Below are positions 33,947 to 43,549 of a stretch of 64,000 nucleotides of DNA, one piece after another. The DNA lies in assembly GCA_963669435.1 (NCBI GenBank), contig OY770025.1:744001-808000 (forward strand), written 5' to 3'. Every line of letters starts with the position of its first letter. The stretch's first letter is position 1. The notes beneath the pieces are model-generated. The model ran no database searches. It was not told the origin of the DNA and was given only the letters and a program-made list of their open reading frames with translations. A program made the position numbers and the translations under genes. Source of the stretch: CALJFL01 sp963669435 (GTDB taxonomy: Bacteria; Pseudomonadota; Gammaproteobacteria; Pseudomonadales; Halieaceae).

Positions 33947-34384
33947 ATGCAACGCATAACCATTATCGCCACCTTTTTGCTCGCCCTGGCCACGCCGGCC
34001 CTGGCACAGACGGAAGCCGGCGTCATCAAGACCAGCCGCGGCACCGCGCATATCAGCCGTGGGGCCCAGACGCTACCGGCAGAAGTCGGCGCCACGCTGC
34101 TGGTCAATGACAGCGTGGTCACCGGCACTGACAGTGCAGTGGGAATTACGCTTAAGGACAATACCCGCCTGACCGCGGGCCCCAACACTACCCTGGACAT
34201 GAACAAATTCAGCTTCAATAGCACGACCAATACCGGCACGGTAGATGCGTCGGTGAAGCGGGGTTCATTGGCTGTCATTTCAGGAAAAATTGCCAAGGGC
34301 AGTCCGGAGGGTGTGCGTTTCAAGACCCCCACCGTCACCCTGGGAGTGAGGGGAACCGAGTTCATCATTGAAGTGGGCGAATAA
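33947..34384 (+). CDS. Exported FecR-domain protein
   Basis: About 145 residues from ATG 33947, with GGGAG six bases upstream; the open frame starts at 33644 but the signal peptide (MQRITIIATFLLALATPALA) fixes the start. The FecR domain reads GTAHISRGAQTLPAEVGATL, SAVGITLKDNTRLTAGPNT and TPTVTLGVRGTEFIIEV. Such stand-alone periplasmic FecR proteins often lie beside CHASE2 sensors. It is the first of three genes, 15 bases before the OmpA-like gene. Confidence 0.88.
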   Translation: MQRITIIATFLLALATPALAQTEAGVIKTSRGTAHISRGAQTLPAEVGATLLVNDSVVTGTDSAVGITLKDNTRLTAGPNTTLDMNKFSFNSTTNTGTVDASVKRGSLAVISGKIAKGSPEGVRFKTPTVTLGVRGTEFIIEVGE

Positions 34385-34399
34385 GGAACAGATCTACTC

Positions 34400-35023
34400 A
34401 TGGAAGTATTGCTGGTACCACTGGTCACTGCCCTGTTGATCAACCTGTTGGTCGACGACACGCCACCGCCACCCCCTCCGCCCCCACCACCGGACAAGAT
34501 TGTGCTGCTACCCGACGAAGACGGTAACGTCGGCAAACTGGTGGTCACCAGTGCCGCCGGGGAGCAGACCCTGGATACGGCGTATGCCGCGGTGGACGTG
34601 CAAAAAGACGGCGCCATCAACGAGCGACGGGAATCCGCAGAAGCGGTCGCCTCCCGTTACGGCTCGTTGCTGGAAGCTGCCCCGCCTGAACCTCGCTCCT
34701 TTACGGTGAACTTTGTTCGCGCCTCCAGCGATGTACTCACCGAGGAGTCCCTGGTGACTGTGACTGAAATGCAGGCCTTCCTGGCTGATCGCCCCGCTCC
34801 GGAGATCACCGTGATCGGGCATACCGACAGCGTGGGCAACGATGCGGACAACGACAAGTTGTCACTGGCCCGGGCGGAAACGGTCAAGCGCCTGATCGAA
34901 CAGGCAGGCGTATCCGCCGTCAATATCGATGTTGCAGGACGGGGTGAGAGGGAGCCACTGGTTGAAACCGGCGACCGGGTGTCCGAGGCACGCAACCGCC
35001 GGGTTGAAATAAACGTAAGGTAA
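34400..35023 (+). CDS. OmpA-like peptidoglycan-binding protein with poly-proline linker
   Basis: A protein of 207 residues. A short N-terminal membrane segment or signal anchor (about 2-18) is followed by a run of ten prolines, a linker, and an OmpA C-terminal domain (about 98-207) with VIGHTDSVGNDADNDKLSLARAETV and GRGEREPL...RNRRVEI. The domain binds diaminopimelate in peptidoglycan, so the protein would tie the membrane to the cell wall. It sits between the FecR protein and the CHASE2 sensor and is probably part of their signal chain. Confidence 0.88.
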   Translation: MEVLLVPLVTALLINLLVDDTPPPPPPPPPPDKIVLLPDEDGNVGKLVVTSAAGEQTLDTAYAAVDVQKDGAINERRESAEAVASRYGSLLEAAPPEPRSFTVNFVRASSDVLTEESLVTVTEMQAFLADRPAPEITVIGHTDSVGNDADNDKLSLARAETVKRLIEQAGVSAVNIDVAGRGEREPLVETGDRVSEARNRRVEINVR

Positions 35024-35054
35024 CTCGACCCGGCAGCGGAGGACGCCAGCACAC

Positions 35055-37139
35055 ATGACGGCACTGCTGGGTTTACTGCAGCGTATATTCCTGTTCGGTC
35101 GCGGGCGCCCTGTCGCCCTGGTGATTCTTGCGTGGACCACCAGCCTGTGCGTCATCTCCGAGCAATCCGCAGAAAATTCCCTGGCGCAGGTATCAAGCAC
35201 GGTGACCACACCCTTTACCAGTGCACGCCAGTTCCTGTTCGACCGCTACCAGAAGTACTACCCGCGCCAGCCCCAATGGCAACCGGTTACCATCGTGGCG
35301 GTGGACGAGACCAGCCTGGCCCGCATCGGCCAATGGCCGTGGCCACGGAACAAACTGGCAGAACTGGTGGATGCGATCGGGGCGTACCAACCTGCAGCAG
35401 TCGGCTTCGATATGTATATGCCTGAGGCTGACCAGACCTCCCCGGATAAAGTCGCCGATAATTTGCCAGCGGGCACATCTGAGGAACTCGCCGCAGAACT
35501 GCGTGCCTTGCCCACGCACGAATCCCGGTTGGCAGAGTCCCTGTTTAATACGCCGTCGGTACTCGGGGCGGCCGGTTTCGACTTTGCCACCTATACCAGC
35601 AGTGCCGGCCTGCGCACCGCACCGCTGATCGTGCGCGGGGGCGACCCCCTGCCCCATGTGCGTCGCTTCGAGGCGGTACTGGCAAGCCTTCCGGAATTAC
35701 AAGCCGCGGCCTGGGGACAGGCGATTCTGAGCGTGGATCTCGAGTTTGGTGTAGTGCGGCGGATACCGCTGGTAAGCGCCATCGGCGATGAACTGGTTTC
35801 TGGGCTGGCCATGGAGATGCTGCGTATCGCCAGCGGCTCTACCGCAGTTGAAGTGGATGTCGCCAGCCACGGGATCGCCTCGGTCAGCGTGGCCGACCTC
35901 ACGGTACCCACACAATCAGGCGGCGATATCTGGCTGCATTTCGCCGAGTCCCAGGCCACCGCAAATCGCTACGTATCGGCAATTGATGTACTGGAGGGAA
36001 AAACTGATCCCGACATGCTGGCGGGCAAGCTGGTGTTACTGGGCCTCACCGGTTCGGGCCTGCACGACATGCGCACTACGGCGCTGCGGGAACTGGTGCC
36101 GGGCATTGAGATCCAGGCCCAGGTACTCGAATCGCTGTTTGATGGCCGCTTCCTGACCCGGCCCTGGTGGATGAAATGGTTGGAAGTCAGCCTGATCCTG
36201 CTGATCGGTGGATTCCTGATCTGGTTCATTCCGCGGACTGATTCGAAACTGGCCACTTTCCTGAAAACCGTGCCACGGGCATCAATGTGGCTGACCCTCG
36301 CACTTAACGTACTCCTGCTAACCGCCGGTTACTTGCTGTTCCGTTTCAATGGGCTGTTGTTTGATGCCTCGTCCTTTTTCCTGATTTTGTCCGGGGTGAT
36401 GGGCAGCCTGATTTCCAGTGCCATGATAGAGATCGACCGGGAAGCAAAACTGGCCGCCGCCCACCAGCAGGCACTGCGTGAAACGGCCAACATGGTCGCC
36501 GGCAAGCTGGTGAGGTCTATCGAGAAGCCTTCCGATCAGGCCAGCGCCGAGAAACAGGAACGGGTTATCCAGATGACCCGACTGCTGGCTCAGGAGGCCT
36601 CGGCCCAGCCCGACTTTGCAGCACAGTTAACTCCCCGGGTCATCGACCTGATCAGCCGCGCCGCACCCCTGCGGGACGTGGGCATGGAACCACTGGCAGC
36701 GGACCTCCTGCACGATACCGAGACACTTTCGTCCGAGGGCTTACAAACCATAGAGCAGCACAATGAGGTAGTGCACATCGCCGTCGCGGCCGCCCAGGAA
36801 ACCCTGGATGATGAACTGTCCGATAATCGCGAGCTGATGCAGGACTACCTGCACCATTTCCGCGAGATTGTGGAAGGACAGCACGAGTGGTGGAATGGCA
36901 ACGGCTACCCACGCGGCACGGCCCGCGACGCCATTCCCCTGTCGGCACGCATTGTCGCCGTGATCGATAGCTACGAGAGCCTTATGAGCGAACAGGATCA
37001 CCGCCCGGGAATGAGCCACGCCGACAGCGTGGCGTTTATCGAGGGAGCCAGCGGTACACAGTTTGATCCGCGCCTGGTGGAATGTTTTAGCGCAGTCGAG
37101 GGCCGCTTTGCAGCTGAGATTGGGGCCGTGTCGACCTGA
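35055..37139 (+). CDS. CHASE2-domain membrane sensor with degenerate HD-GYP output domain
   Basis: A protein of 694 residues. A membrane segment (about 18-35) is followed by a periplasmic CHASE2 domain (about 50-365; VTIVAVDETSLARIGQWPWPR, GFDMYMPEAD), then three membrane helices (about 376-455). The cytoplasmic end is HD-GYP-like: GQHEWWNGNGYPRGTA (610-622), IPLSARIVAVIDSYESLMS and FDPRLVECF. The HD pair itself is Arg540-Asp541 in APLRDVGM. Loss of the first metal His suggests it may not cleave c-di-GMP and may instead bind it or a partner. Its stop abuts the convergent TetR stop (TGATCA). Confidence 0.87.
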   Translation: MTALLGLLQRIFLFGRGRPVALVILAWTTSLCVISEQSAENSLAQVSSTVTTPFTSARQFLFDRYQKYYPRQPQWQPVTIVAVDETSLARIGQWPWPRNKLAELVDAIGAYQPAAVGFDMYMPEADQTSPDKVADNLPAGTSEELAAELRALPTHESRLAESLFNTPSVLGAAGFDFATYTSSAGLRTAPLIVRGGDPLPHVRRFEAVLASLPELQAAAWGQAILSVDLEFGVVRRIPLVSAIGDELVSGLAMEMLRIASGSTAVEVDVASHGIASVSVADLTVPTQSGGDIWLHFAESQATANRYVSAIDVLEGKTDPDMLAGKLVLLGLTGSGLHDMRTTALRELVPGIEIQAQVLESLFDGRFLTRPWWMKWLEVSLILLIGGFLIWFIPRTDSKLATFLKTVPRASMWLTLALNVLLLTAGYLLFRFNGLLFDASSFFLILSGVMGSLISSAMIEIDREAKLAAAHQQALRETANMVAGKLVRSIEKPSDQASAEKQERVIQMTRLLAQEASAQPDFAAQLTPRVIDLISRAAPLRDVGMEPLAADLLHDTETLSSEGLQTIEQHNEVVHIAVAAAQETLDDELSDNRELMQDYLHHFREIVEGQHEWWNGNGYPRGTARDAIPLSARIVAVIDSYESLMSEQDHRPGMSHADSVAFIEGASGTQFDPRLVECFSAVEGRFAAEIGAVST

Positions 37140-37766
37140 TCAGGGGCAGGACAGCCCGTCCAGCAAAGTGGTGGCGGCAGATTCCAGCAAGTCGTAAACG
37201 TCGAGACCGGGTGTAAAGTGGTCAATGTGCCCGTGCAACTTGAGACCAGCGATGCCATGAGCAAAGCCCCATAGCTCAGTGGCGATGCGAGCCGGATCAT
37301 CGATGACAACCTGTTCGCGTTCCGCCCAGGCTGCCAGCGCTTCAACCAGCAGGTGAAAGCCCGTGTGCTGACTGCGCGGCTCAATCATATCCATCGCCCC
37401 GGCAGCGAGGTCCCCCCACATGAGTTCATAAAACTTGGGGTGCCGTATCACAAAGCTCAGATACGATGTCCCCAGTGCGATGATCCTGGCGCGGGTGCCA
37501 GTTTCATAATCCACACACTGCTGCTCAACCGTCTCCGACAAGGCGAGGAAACAGACCTGGCAAACCTCAGCCAGTAGTTCATCCTTGTCTTTGAAATGAC
37601 GGTAAGGGGCTGCACTGCTAACGCCAGCCCGCCGAGCGGCATCGACCATAGCGAAATCAGTGCCGCCGCGCTCCTCAATCAGTTCAGACGCGGCAACGAC
37701 AAGTGCATTACGCAGATCGCCGTGGTGGTAACCACCACAGTCCGTAGGCTTTTCGCGGGCAGTCAT
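37140..37766 (-). CDS. TetR-family repressor of the RND efflux operon
   Basis: A protein of 208 residues with HTH VDAARRAGVSSAAPYRHFKDKDELLAEV. The C-terminal domain (YLSFVIRHPKFYELMW) is of the TetR_C33/WHG type. Its ATG shares one base with the stop of the RND permease gene (TGATG), so it is the third gene of that operon. The palindrome 42065-42083 before the operon is the likely operator, giving autoregulation. It is probably released by a hydrophobic ligand. Confidence 0.9.
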   Translation of the reverse strand: MTAREKPTDCGGYHHGDLRNALVVAASELIEERGGTDFAMVDAARRAGVSSAAPYRHFKDKDELLAEVCQVCFLALSETVEQQCVDYETGTRARIIALGTSYLSFVIRHPKFYELMWGDLAAGAMDMIEPRSQHTGFHLLVEALAAWAEREQVVIDDPARIATELWGFAHGIAGLKLHGHIDHFTPGLDVYDLLESAATTLLDGLSCP

Positions 37767-40700
37767 CAGGACAGCATAGCAGAGAACGCAGGTGTTTCAG
37801 CCTCGCCAGTGCGAGGACTTTCCCGGTCGTTCAAAACCAGAAACAACGGCGGCACCAGAAATAGGGACACGATGGTTGATAACAGAACGCCGCCGGCAAT
37901 TGCCATCGCAAATGGCGGCCAGAACTGGCTGCCTTCGAGGATCAGCGGCAGGAAACCACCGAAGGTGGTTACCGTTGTTGAGACGATATGACGGCTGGAG
38001 GCCATCACCACGTCCCGAATCGCCAGGCGATCGCCGGCTGCCGCGGCCGGGTTCTGCTGCAGCGCCGTCAGAATGATAATGGCGGCATTGATGGACACGC
38101 CGATGGAACCGATGACTCCTATCAGGGCCTGCAGACCAAAGGGGTACCCAAATATTGCCAAACACAGCAGGCTCAGACCGGTGGAGCAGACACAGACCAG
38201 TAACGAGACGCCGGCCAGGCGCCAGGAATTGAAGGTCAAAACAATCGTCGCCAACATGGCCGCCGCTATCAATCCCATCGGGGCCATGACCTGCTCAACC
38301 ACACTGGCGCGCATATCCTCGTCGCCACCCCAGACCATGCGATAGCCCTGCGGCAACTCAATAGGGTCGTTCTCCAGGCTCTTCTGCAATTGTTTCAGGG
38401 TCTCCTCGGGGAGCACACCCCGCTCCACGTAGGCCTGCACCTCATTGGTACGCTCACCCATGTTGCGACTGATAGGACTGCGTGCTGGTTCCAGTTCAAA
38501 CTGACCCAGGGTATTAAGCGCTACAGCCGCCAGGTGCCCAGACTCGACGCCCTCCCGGGCGGGCACAGCGATGCGCAGATTGGCAATCTGTTCGGCATCG
38601 GACCAGGCGGACTCCGCCAGCCTCACGACTATCGGCAGGCGCTGCGTATCCTCCAGCAACTCACCGGCATACTGTCCTCGCAAACTGGCATCCAGCGTTG
38701 CGGAGACATCCGCCAGCTGCAGGCCCGCCAGGCGCAGCTTCTCTTCATCCAGGCGAAACATCAGCATGGGTGTGCCGCCCGACAGCGTCGCATTGGTGTG
38801 CGTAACCGCCGGCAGTGTTTCCAGACGCCTTTGGAACTGTTCACCGAGCGCGCGGAGCACCTCGAGGTTTGGCCCGAAGATCTCGACCTCTACAGGTGCA
38901 CTGACCGGTGGGCCCTGGTCGATACCGCGCACAATAACGCGCGCTGAGGGGAACTCCTGATCCAGCGCTACCTGTAGTTCGCGAATCAATGCATCGGTCT
39001 GTTTGGCATCCCGGGTGAGCACCAAGGCCTCGGCCCAGTTGGAACGCCCCTGCCGTGTGCGAAACATGTTGTAGTAAAAGGCCGGCGCACTCTCACCAAT
39101 GGTCCAGTCGACGCGCCTTATCAGCGGTTCTGAGCGCAGCCTGACATCGATTTCCTCCGCCAACGCCCTGCTATCGTAAATTGACCGCCCCTCAGGCAAG
39201 GTGACCTGCACATACAATTGATCCCGGTCTGTCCCGGGAAAAAACTGTCCTGTCAGCGTGGAAAAGGATAGAAAACCAGCCACAGGAAGCGACAGCGCCA
39301 GGGCCACAGCTACAGCGGGGCGGTGCAGTGACCAGTCGATACTGCGTACCAACCAATCCCCCAGGCGGCCGCTCTGCACACCTTGCGTCCACCAACGGCG
39401 CCGTTCAGCCCTGAGGCCCCCCGGCAATAACCAGGCGGCGAGTACCGGCGTCAGTGTCATTGCCAGCAGTAAGGAGGCTGACAACATCACCACCACCGAA
39501 GTAGCGATGGAACCCAAAAAATCACCCGATGGTCCGGGCAATATAACCATGGGCATGAAGGCCAGCACGGTGGTAACGGTAGAGGAAAGCAAGGGGCCAC
39601 GGAGGCGTTTGACCGAGCGACGAATGGCGTCCAGCGGAACGGCGCCGGCCTGCAGGTTTTTCCGGACCTCATCGGTCATCACGATCGAACCATCCACCAA
39701 CAACCCGAGGGCCACCACCAATCCGGTTACTGACATCTGGTGAATGGCCATGTCCATAAGGTCGAGCAAGGTAATCGACATGAGCGCACACAACGGCAGA
39801 ATCACCGCCACTACCAGCGACGCCCGCCAGCCCAGGGTGAGCATCAGCACCCCGATTACCAGTGCCACACCCACCGCCAGGTTGATGCTTACCTCGGCCA
39901 GACGCTCGCTGGTATAGGTGCTCTGGTCGTAGCTGATTTCCATACTGATGCCTGCCGGGGCGGCGGCGGCATAATCACTGACAAACTCTCTGAACGTCCG
40001 GCTCCAACCATCAACTTGCAGCCCATCCTCCATGACGACTCCCATCAACAAACCCTGGCGACCCTGGGTGAGCACGATGCTGGCTGGCGGCGTGGTTTCC
40101 GCGCGGTAGACCCTGGCAATGTCCGCGACGCGGGTGCTGGCTCCGTTACTGCTGGTATTGATGATGATATCGCTGATACGCGCCGTCGAGTCGAGTTCAC
40201 CAGCCACTTCAATAAGCATGGCCATGCCGGATCCGCTGGTCTGCCCGGCTGACGCCTTGGGGTCGGCACCGCGCAATGCCGCCGCCACTTGCTGCACCGA
40301 CAAGCCCCTGGAGGTCAACGCCCGCTCGTCCACCTCAACACGAATCTCCTGGGTGGGCTCTCCGAACAATTCCACCAGTCGCGTACCCGGAACGTTTCTG
40401 GCGTGTTCGGCGAACTCCTCGGCAAACCGCGCCATCAACGATAGCGGGACATCAGCTTCACCGGCTGAGGATATCGCCACAATACTGGTGTAGGACTGCA
40501 TGCGGTCGTCGTCAAAGACGGGGGCGCCGACACCTTCCGGGAACTTGGCGGCGGCGATGCCCATTGCATCGCGGATCTCTGACCAGATACGTTCCAGTTC
40601 CTCGCCCTCGATGGTCTCGTCAAGGCGGATCATCAGGCTTGAAACCCCGGTGGCCGAGGTGGAACTCAATTCCTCCACACCGGGTATTTTCCTGATCTCG

Positions 40701-40903
40701 TCCTCAAGGGGCTTGGAAACAAGGGTTTCCACGCGACTGGGAGAGGCGCCGGGAAACGCAGTAGTAATAATCGCCGCCATATTGGTAATGGTGGGATCTT
40801 CCTGCCGCGCAATCGACTGGAAACTGGTGATACCGACGCTGACGATAACAATCAGGAACAGGTAAAAATAGCGTGGGTTGTTGTAAAGGGCCCTGGCCAG
40901 CAT
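37766..40903 (-). CDS. RND-family efflux pump inner-membrane permease
   Basis: A protein of 1045 residues, the usual size. MLARALYNNPRYFYLFLIVIV opens TM1. SRVETLVSKPLEDEI, GLLVDGSIVMTDEV (proton-relay Asp of TM4) and two homologous halves each with six membrane helices and a large periplasmic loop are present. The sequence belongs to the AcrB/HAE-like branch that pairs with a single adaptor. It is preceded by its adaptor gene and followed by tetR; no outer-membrane factor is encoded here. GAGGAATCTCC precedes the ATG. Confidence 0.95.
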   Translation of the reverse strand: MLARALYNNPRYFYLFLIVIVSVGITSFQSIARQEDPTITNMAAIITTAFPGASPSRVETLVSKPLEDEIRKIPGVEELSSTSATGVSSLMIRLDETIEGEELERIWSEIRDAMGIAAAKFPEGVGAPVFDDDRMQSYTSIVAISSAGEADVPLSLMARFAEEFAEHARNVPGTRLVELFGEPTQEIRVEVDERALTSRGLSVQQVAAALRGADPKASAGQTSGSGMAMLIEVAGELDSTARISDIIINTSSNGASTRVADIARVYRAETTPPASIVLTQGRQGLLMGVVMEDGLQVDGWSRTFREFVSDYAAAAPAGISMEISYDQSTYTSERLAEVSINLAVGVALVIGVLMLTLGWRASLVVAVILPLCALMSITLLDLMDMAIHQMSVTGLVVALGLLVDGSIVMTDEVRKNLQAGAVPLDAIRRSVKRLRGPLLSSTVTTVLAFMPMVILPGPSGDFLGSIATSVVVMLSASLLLAMTLTPVLAAWLLPGGLRAERRRWWTQGVQSGRLGDWLVRSIDWSLHRPAVAVALALSLPVAGFLSFSTLTGQFFPGTDRDQLYVQVTLPEGRSIYDSRALAEEIDVRLRSEPLIRRVDWTIGESAPAFYYNMFRTRQGRSNWAEALVLTRDAKQTDALIRELQVALDQEFPSARVIVRGIDQGPPVSAPVEVEIFGPNLEVLRALGEQFQRRLETLPAVTHTNATLSGGTPMLMFRLDEEKLRLAGLQLADVSATLDASLRGQYAGELLEDTQRLPIVVRLAESAWSDAEQIANLRIAVPAREGVESGHLAAVALNTLGQFELEPARSPISRNMGERTNEVQAYVERGVLPEETLKQLQKSLENDPIELPQGYRMVWGGDEDMRASVVEQVMAPMGLIAAAMLATIVLTFNSWRLAGVSLLVCVCSTGLSLLCLAIFGYPFGLQALIGVIGSIGVSINAAIIILTALQQNPAAAAGDRLAIRDVVMASSRHIVSTTVTTFGGFLPLILEGSQFWPPFAMAIAGGVLLSTIVSLFLVPPLFLVLNDRESPRTGEAETPAFSAMLS

Positions 40904-40927
40904 GGAGATTCCTCGGGGGTAGCCGCG

Positions 40928-42052
40928 TCAGCTGTCCAATGGAGTTACGGCGGTTCCCGGGGCAATGCGGTGCACACCCTGGGCAATCACCTGCTGCCCA
41001 TCGCGCAGGCTGCCGCGCACATAGGCCAGGTCTCCCTGCACCTCCAGCACTTCCACCACCTCACGCACACTGATGGTTTGCGAATCTTCCTCCGCCAGGC
41101 GCAGTACGTTCCAGATACCACGCTGACCCTCGACCAGCGCCGACACCGGCAACCAGCCGCCCTCCTCGCGAATTTTGCGGGAAAGTTGCAGGGTTACCGC
41201 TTCACCGTGCAGGGCAGCCGCGGTTTCCGGCAGCAAAAAGACACTGGTAACCGAGCGCGTGTACGGGTCTATATCCGGACGCACAGCGGACAAACGCGCC
41301 TGCACCGATGCGCCGCGAATTTCCAGGGGATAGTAGTCTCCGGGCACCAGTGCGTCGGTCAGTTCCACCGGCACACCGATGTGCGCCTCCATCGCACCGG
41401 TTTCGATCAACCGCAGAACGGGGACGCCGGCACCGACAATTGACCCCTCGTCCAGATAGCGCAAAGCGATAACACCGGCATAGGGTGCCCGCAACTGTGA
41501 TTTTTCCAGATCGAGTTCAATTTTGGACAGCTCAGCGCGAGCGGCATCCACCTGCGCGGCAAGCGCCCGGGCATTCAGCCGGGTCTCATCAAAGCGCTCC
41601 CGAGACACAGCCCCATTTGCCACCAGTTCTTTTTGCCGCCTGGCATTCAACTGCGCTAATTCCAACTGGCTCTCGGCCTGCTGCAACTGGGCGAGTACCG
41701 CTCGGCGTGCAGACTGCAGGGTCCCATCGTCCAAGGTCGCCAGGATATCGCCGGCAGCAACCGCCGCGCCTTCGCGCACGTGCACCTGCGCCAGCATACC
41801 GGGCAATTCGAACCCCAGGACCGCACTGCGATTAGCTTCAACCAATCCCAACAGCGAGGTGTTGCGCAAGTACTGCTGCTCGGTAACGAAGGGCATGGCT
41901 GAAACGGGCATGGGTGCTCGCGTATTAGTGTCGATCGACTGCGCAGCCCGAAGGTGCAGGGCACCGGCCACGCCTGACGCAATTATCGCCGCGGCCAGCA
42001 GGCCCACCATGCTGGAACCGGAAAACCGCTTTTTTCTGGAGTAGATGGTCAT
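40928..42052 (-). CDS. RND efflux periplasmic adaptor (membrane fusion protein)
   Basis: About 374 residues from ATG 42052, with AGGTGA nearby; GTG 42061 is the alternative. An N-terminal membrane anchor (about 12-32) is followed by the lipoyl half (LGFELPGMLAQVHVREGAAVAAGDILATLDD), a coiled-coil hairpin (about 95-165), the second lipoyl half (LRAPYAGVIALRYLDEGSIV) and the beta-barrel. It links the permease to an outer-membrane channel. It is the first gene of the operon; the palindromic operator lies directly upstream. Confidence 0.94.
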   Translation of the reverse strand: MTIYSRKKRFSGSSMVGLLAAAIIASGVAGALHLRAAQSIDTNTRAPMPVSAMPFVTEQQYLRNTSLLGLVEANRSAVLGFELPGMLAQVHVREGAAVAAGDILATLDDGTLQSARRAVLAQLQQAESQLELAQLNARRQKELVANGAVSRERFDETRLNARALAAQVDAARAELSKIELDLEKSQLRAPYAGVIALRYLDEGSIVGAGVPVLRLIETGAMEAHIGVPVELTDALVPGDYYPLEIRGASVQARLSAVRPDIDPYTRSVTSVFLLPETAAALHGEAVTLQLSRKIREEGGWLPVSALVEGQRGIWNVLRLAEEDSQTISVREVVEVLEVQGDLAYVRGSLRDGQQVIAQGVHRIAPGTAVTPLDS

Positions 42053-42064
42053 CGTGATCACCTA

Positions 42065-42083
42065 ATGTAAGAGAGACTTACAT
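42065..42083. promoter_or_regulatory. Palindromic operator before the RND efflux operon
   Basis: ATGTAAGAGAGACTTACAT has perfect 7-bp arms around a 5-base spacer, 12 bases before the adaptor ATG. The arm sequence resembles AcrR/NalC-type TetR operators rich in TGTAAG/CTTACA. Repressor bound here would block transcription start or elongation of adaptor, permease and tetR. Confidence 0.7.
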
Positions 42084-42304
42084 AGTGTATGTGTTGCCAA
42101 CGTGCATGAAAAGTTACGTTTTTGACATGTCGCGTTGCATAAACGGGCAGGTCTACCCACTTTGCTGCACTTCACTGCCGAAAAATGCCAGCCTCGTTAC
42201 TCCCCCCGCGATATTCCGCTACACTGCCCGCAGGCCGGGTGAACACAGCAATTCGCCAGCTTGCACCGGGTCGACGCTCATTCAATGCACAGATGGGAGC
42301 CAGA

Positions 42305-43468
42305 ATGCCGGGGAGCACTGCCCTGCGCGGCGCAAAGATCTTCGACGGCCAGGACTTTCTGGATGATCACGTGGTGATCCTGGAAGGGTCGAGGATCACC
42401 GACATCGTTCCTGACGACAACCTTAAGTCAGCGGTATCAACCATCGAATTATCCGGGGGCATCCTGGCACCCGGCTTTATCGATGTTCAGGTAAACGGTG
42501 GTGGCGGTGTGATGTTCAACGAACACCCAACAGCCGCCGGAATTGACCAGATCGTCAATGCGCATCTGCGCACAGGTACGACCGGGCTGCTGCCGACCCT
42601 GATCAGCGATTCCAAAGACATACAGCAGCAAGGGGCCGAGGCCGTCAGGGCCGCCAAGGGCAAGGGCAATCCCAGCGTATTGGGGGTGCACATCGAAGGT
42701 CCGTTTTTTGCCCCGGAAAAGCGAGGGGCCCACCAGGCGGACATGATCAGGCCGATGGATTCCACGGACCTGGATTGGCTCTGTTCACTGGCGGATATCA
42801 ACACCCTGGTTACCCTCGCACCTGAAAAAGTCCGCGAGGGGCATATTCGGCAACTCGCCAGCGCCGGATTGAAGGTCTTTGCCGGGCACACGAACGCGAG
42901 CTATGAGCAAGTGCGTGCAGCCATTGATGAAGGACTTGCAGGGTTCACTCACCTGTTTAACGCAATGAGCCCACTCACCGCCAGGGCGCCCGGTACTGTA
43001 GGCGCGGCACTGGACAGCGACCACACCTACATCGGCATGATCGTCGATGGCCACCACGTACACCCTGCCACAGTAGCGATTGCGCACAGGGCCAAATCAT
43101 CGGGCAAGATGTTGCTGGTGACAGACGCAATGGCCACCGTGGGTAGCGACACAGATAGCTTTGAGCTCTATGGCGAAGCCATCAGTGTCCGCGACGGATG
43201 CCTGGTCAATCGTGAAGGGGTGCTGGCTGGCAGCGCCATCGGCATGATCGATGCAATCCGGAATACGACTGAATTGGTGGGCATTCCTCTCACAGAATGC
43301 CTGCGCATGGCCTCGCTATACCCGGCTACCCTACTGGGGCTTGATCAGAAGTTGGGGTGCATTAAATCGCGCTATCGTGCCGACCTGGTGCACTTCGACG
43401 AGAACTATGAGGTCCAACAAACCTGGGTTGCGGGCGAATCCAGGTATAAGCGGGACGGAGACAACTGA
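42305..43468 (+). CDS. nagA: N-acetylglucosamine-6-phosphate deacetylase-like amidohydrolase
   Basis: About 387 residues from ATG 42305, with GGGAG five bases upstream; the frame is open from 42185. GFIDVQVNGGGGV, HIEGPFFAPEKRGAH, AGHTNA, THLFNAMSP, DGHHVHP and LVTDAM are the NagA active-site blocks including the metal-binding Glu and His residues. It removes acetate from GlcNAc-6-phosphate in amino-sugar recycling. No nagB, PTS or GlcNAc kinase gene is adjacent, so it may act in cell-wall turnover or on a related N-acetyl sugar. A TetR gene follows 81 bp later. Confidence 0.9.
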   Translation: MPGSTALRGAKIFDGQDFLDDHVVILEGSRITDIVPDDNLKSAVSTIELSGGILAPGFIDVQVNGGGGVMFNEHPTAAGIDQIVNAHLRTGTTGLLPTLISDSKDIQQQGAEAVRAAKGKGNPSVLGVHIEGPFFAPEKRGAHQADMIRPMDSTDLDWLCSLADINTLVTLAPEKVREGHIRQLASAGLKVFAGHTNASYEQVRAAIDEGLAGFTHLFNAMSPLTARAPGTVGAALDSDHTYIGMIVDGHHVHPATVAIAHRAKSSGKMLLVTDAMATVGSDTDSFELYGEAISVRDGCLVNREGVLAGSAIGMIDAIRNTTELVGIPLTECLRMASLYPATLLGLDQKLGCIKSRYRADLVHFDENYEVQQTWVAGESRYKRDGDN

Positions 43469-43549
43469 TCGCCCACCTATCATGAACTGGAACTTGACCG
43501 GCCCGAACCGTGATAAAGTTAATCTCACCGTAATCAATAACGTTGAACA

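Noticed and set aside
39740..40252. 170-codon plus-strand frame within the RND permease
   Set aside because: Antisense shadow of the permease; composition is rich in His/Arg/Gln as expected from reverse-complement coding DNA.
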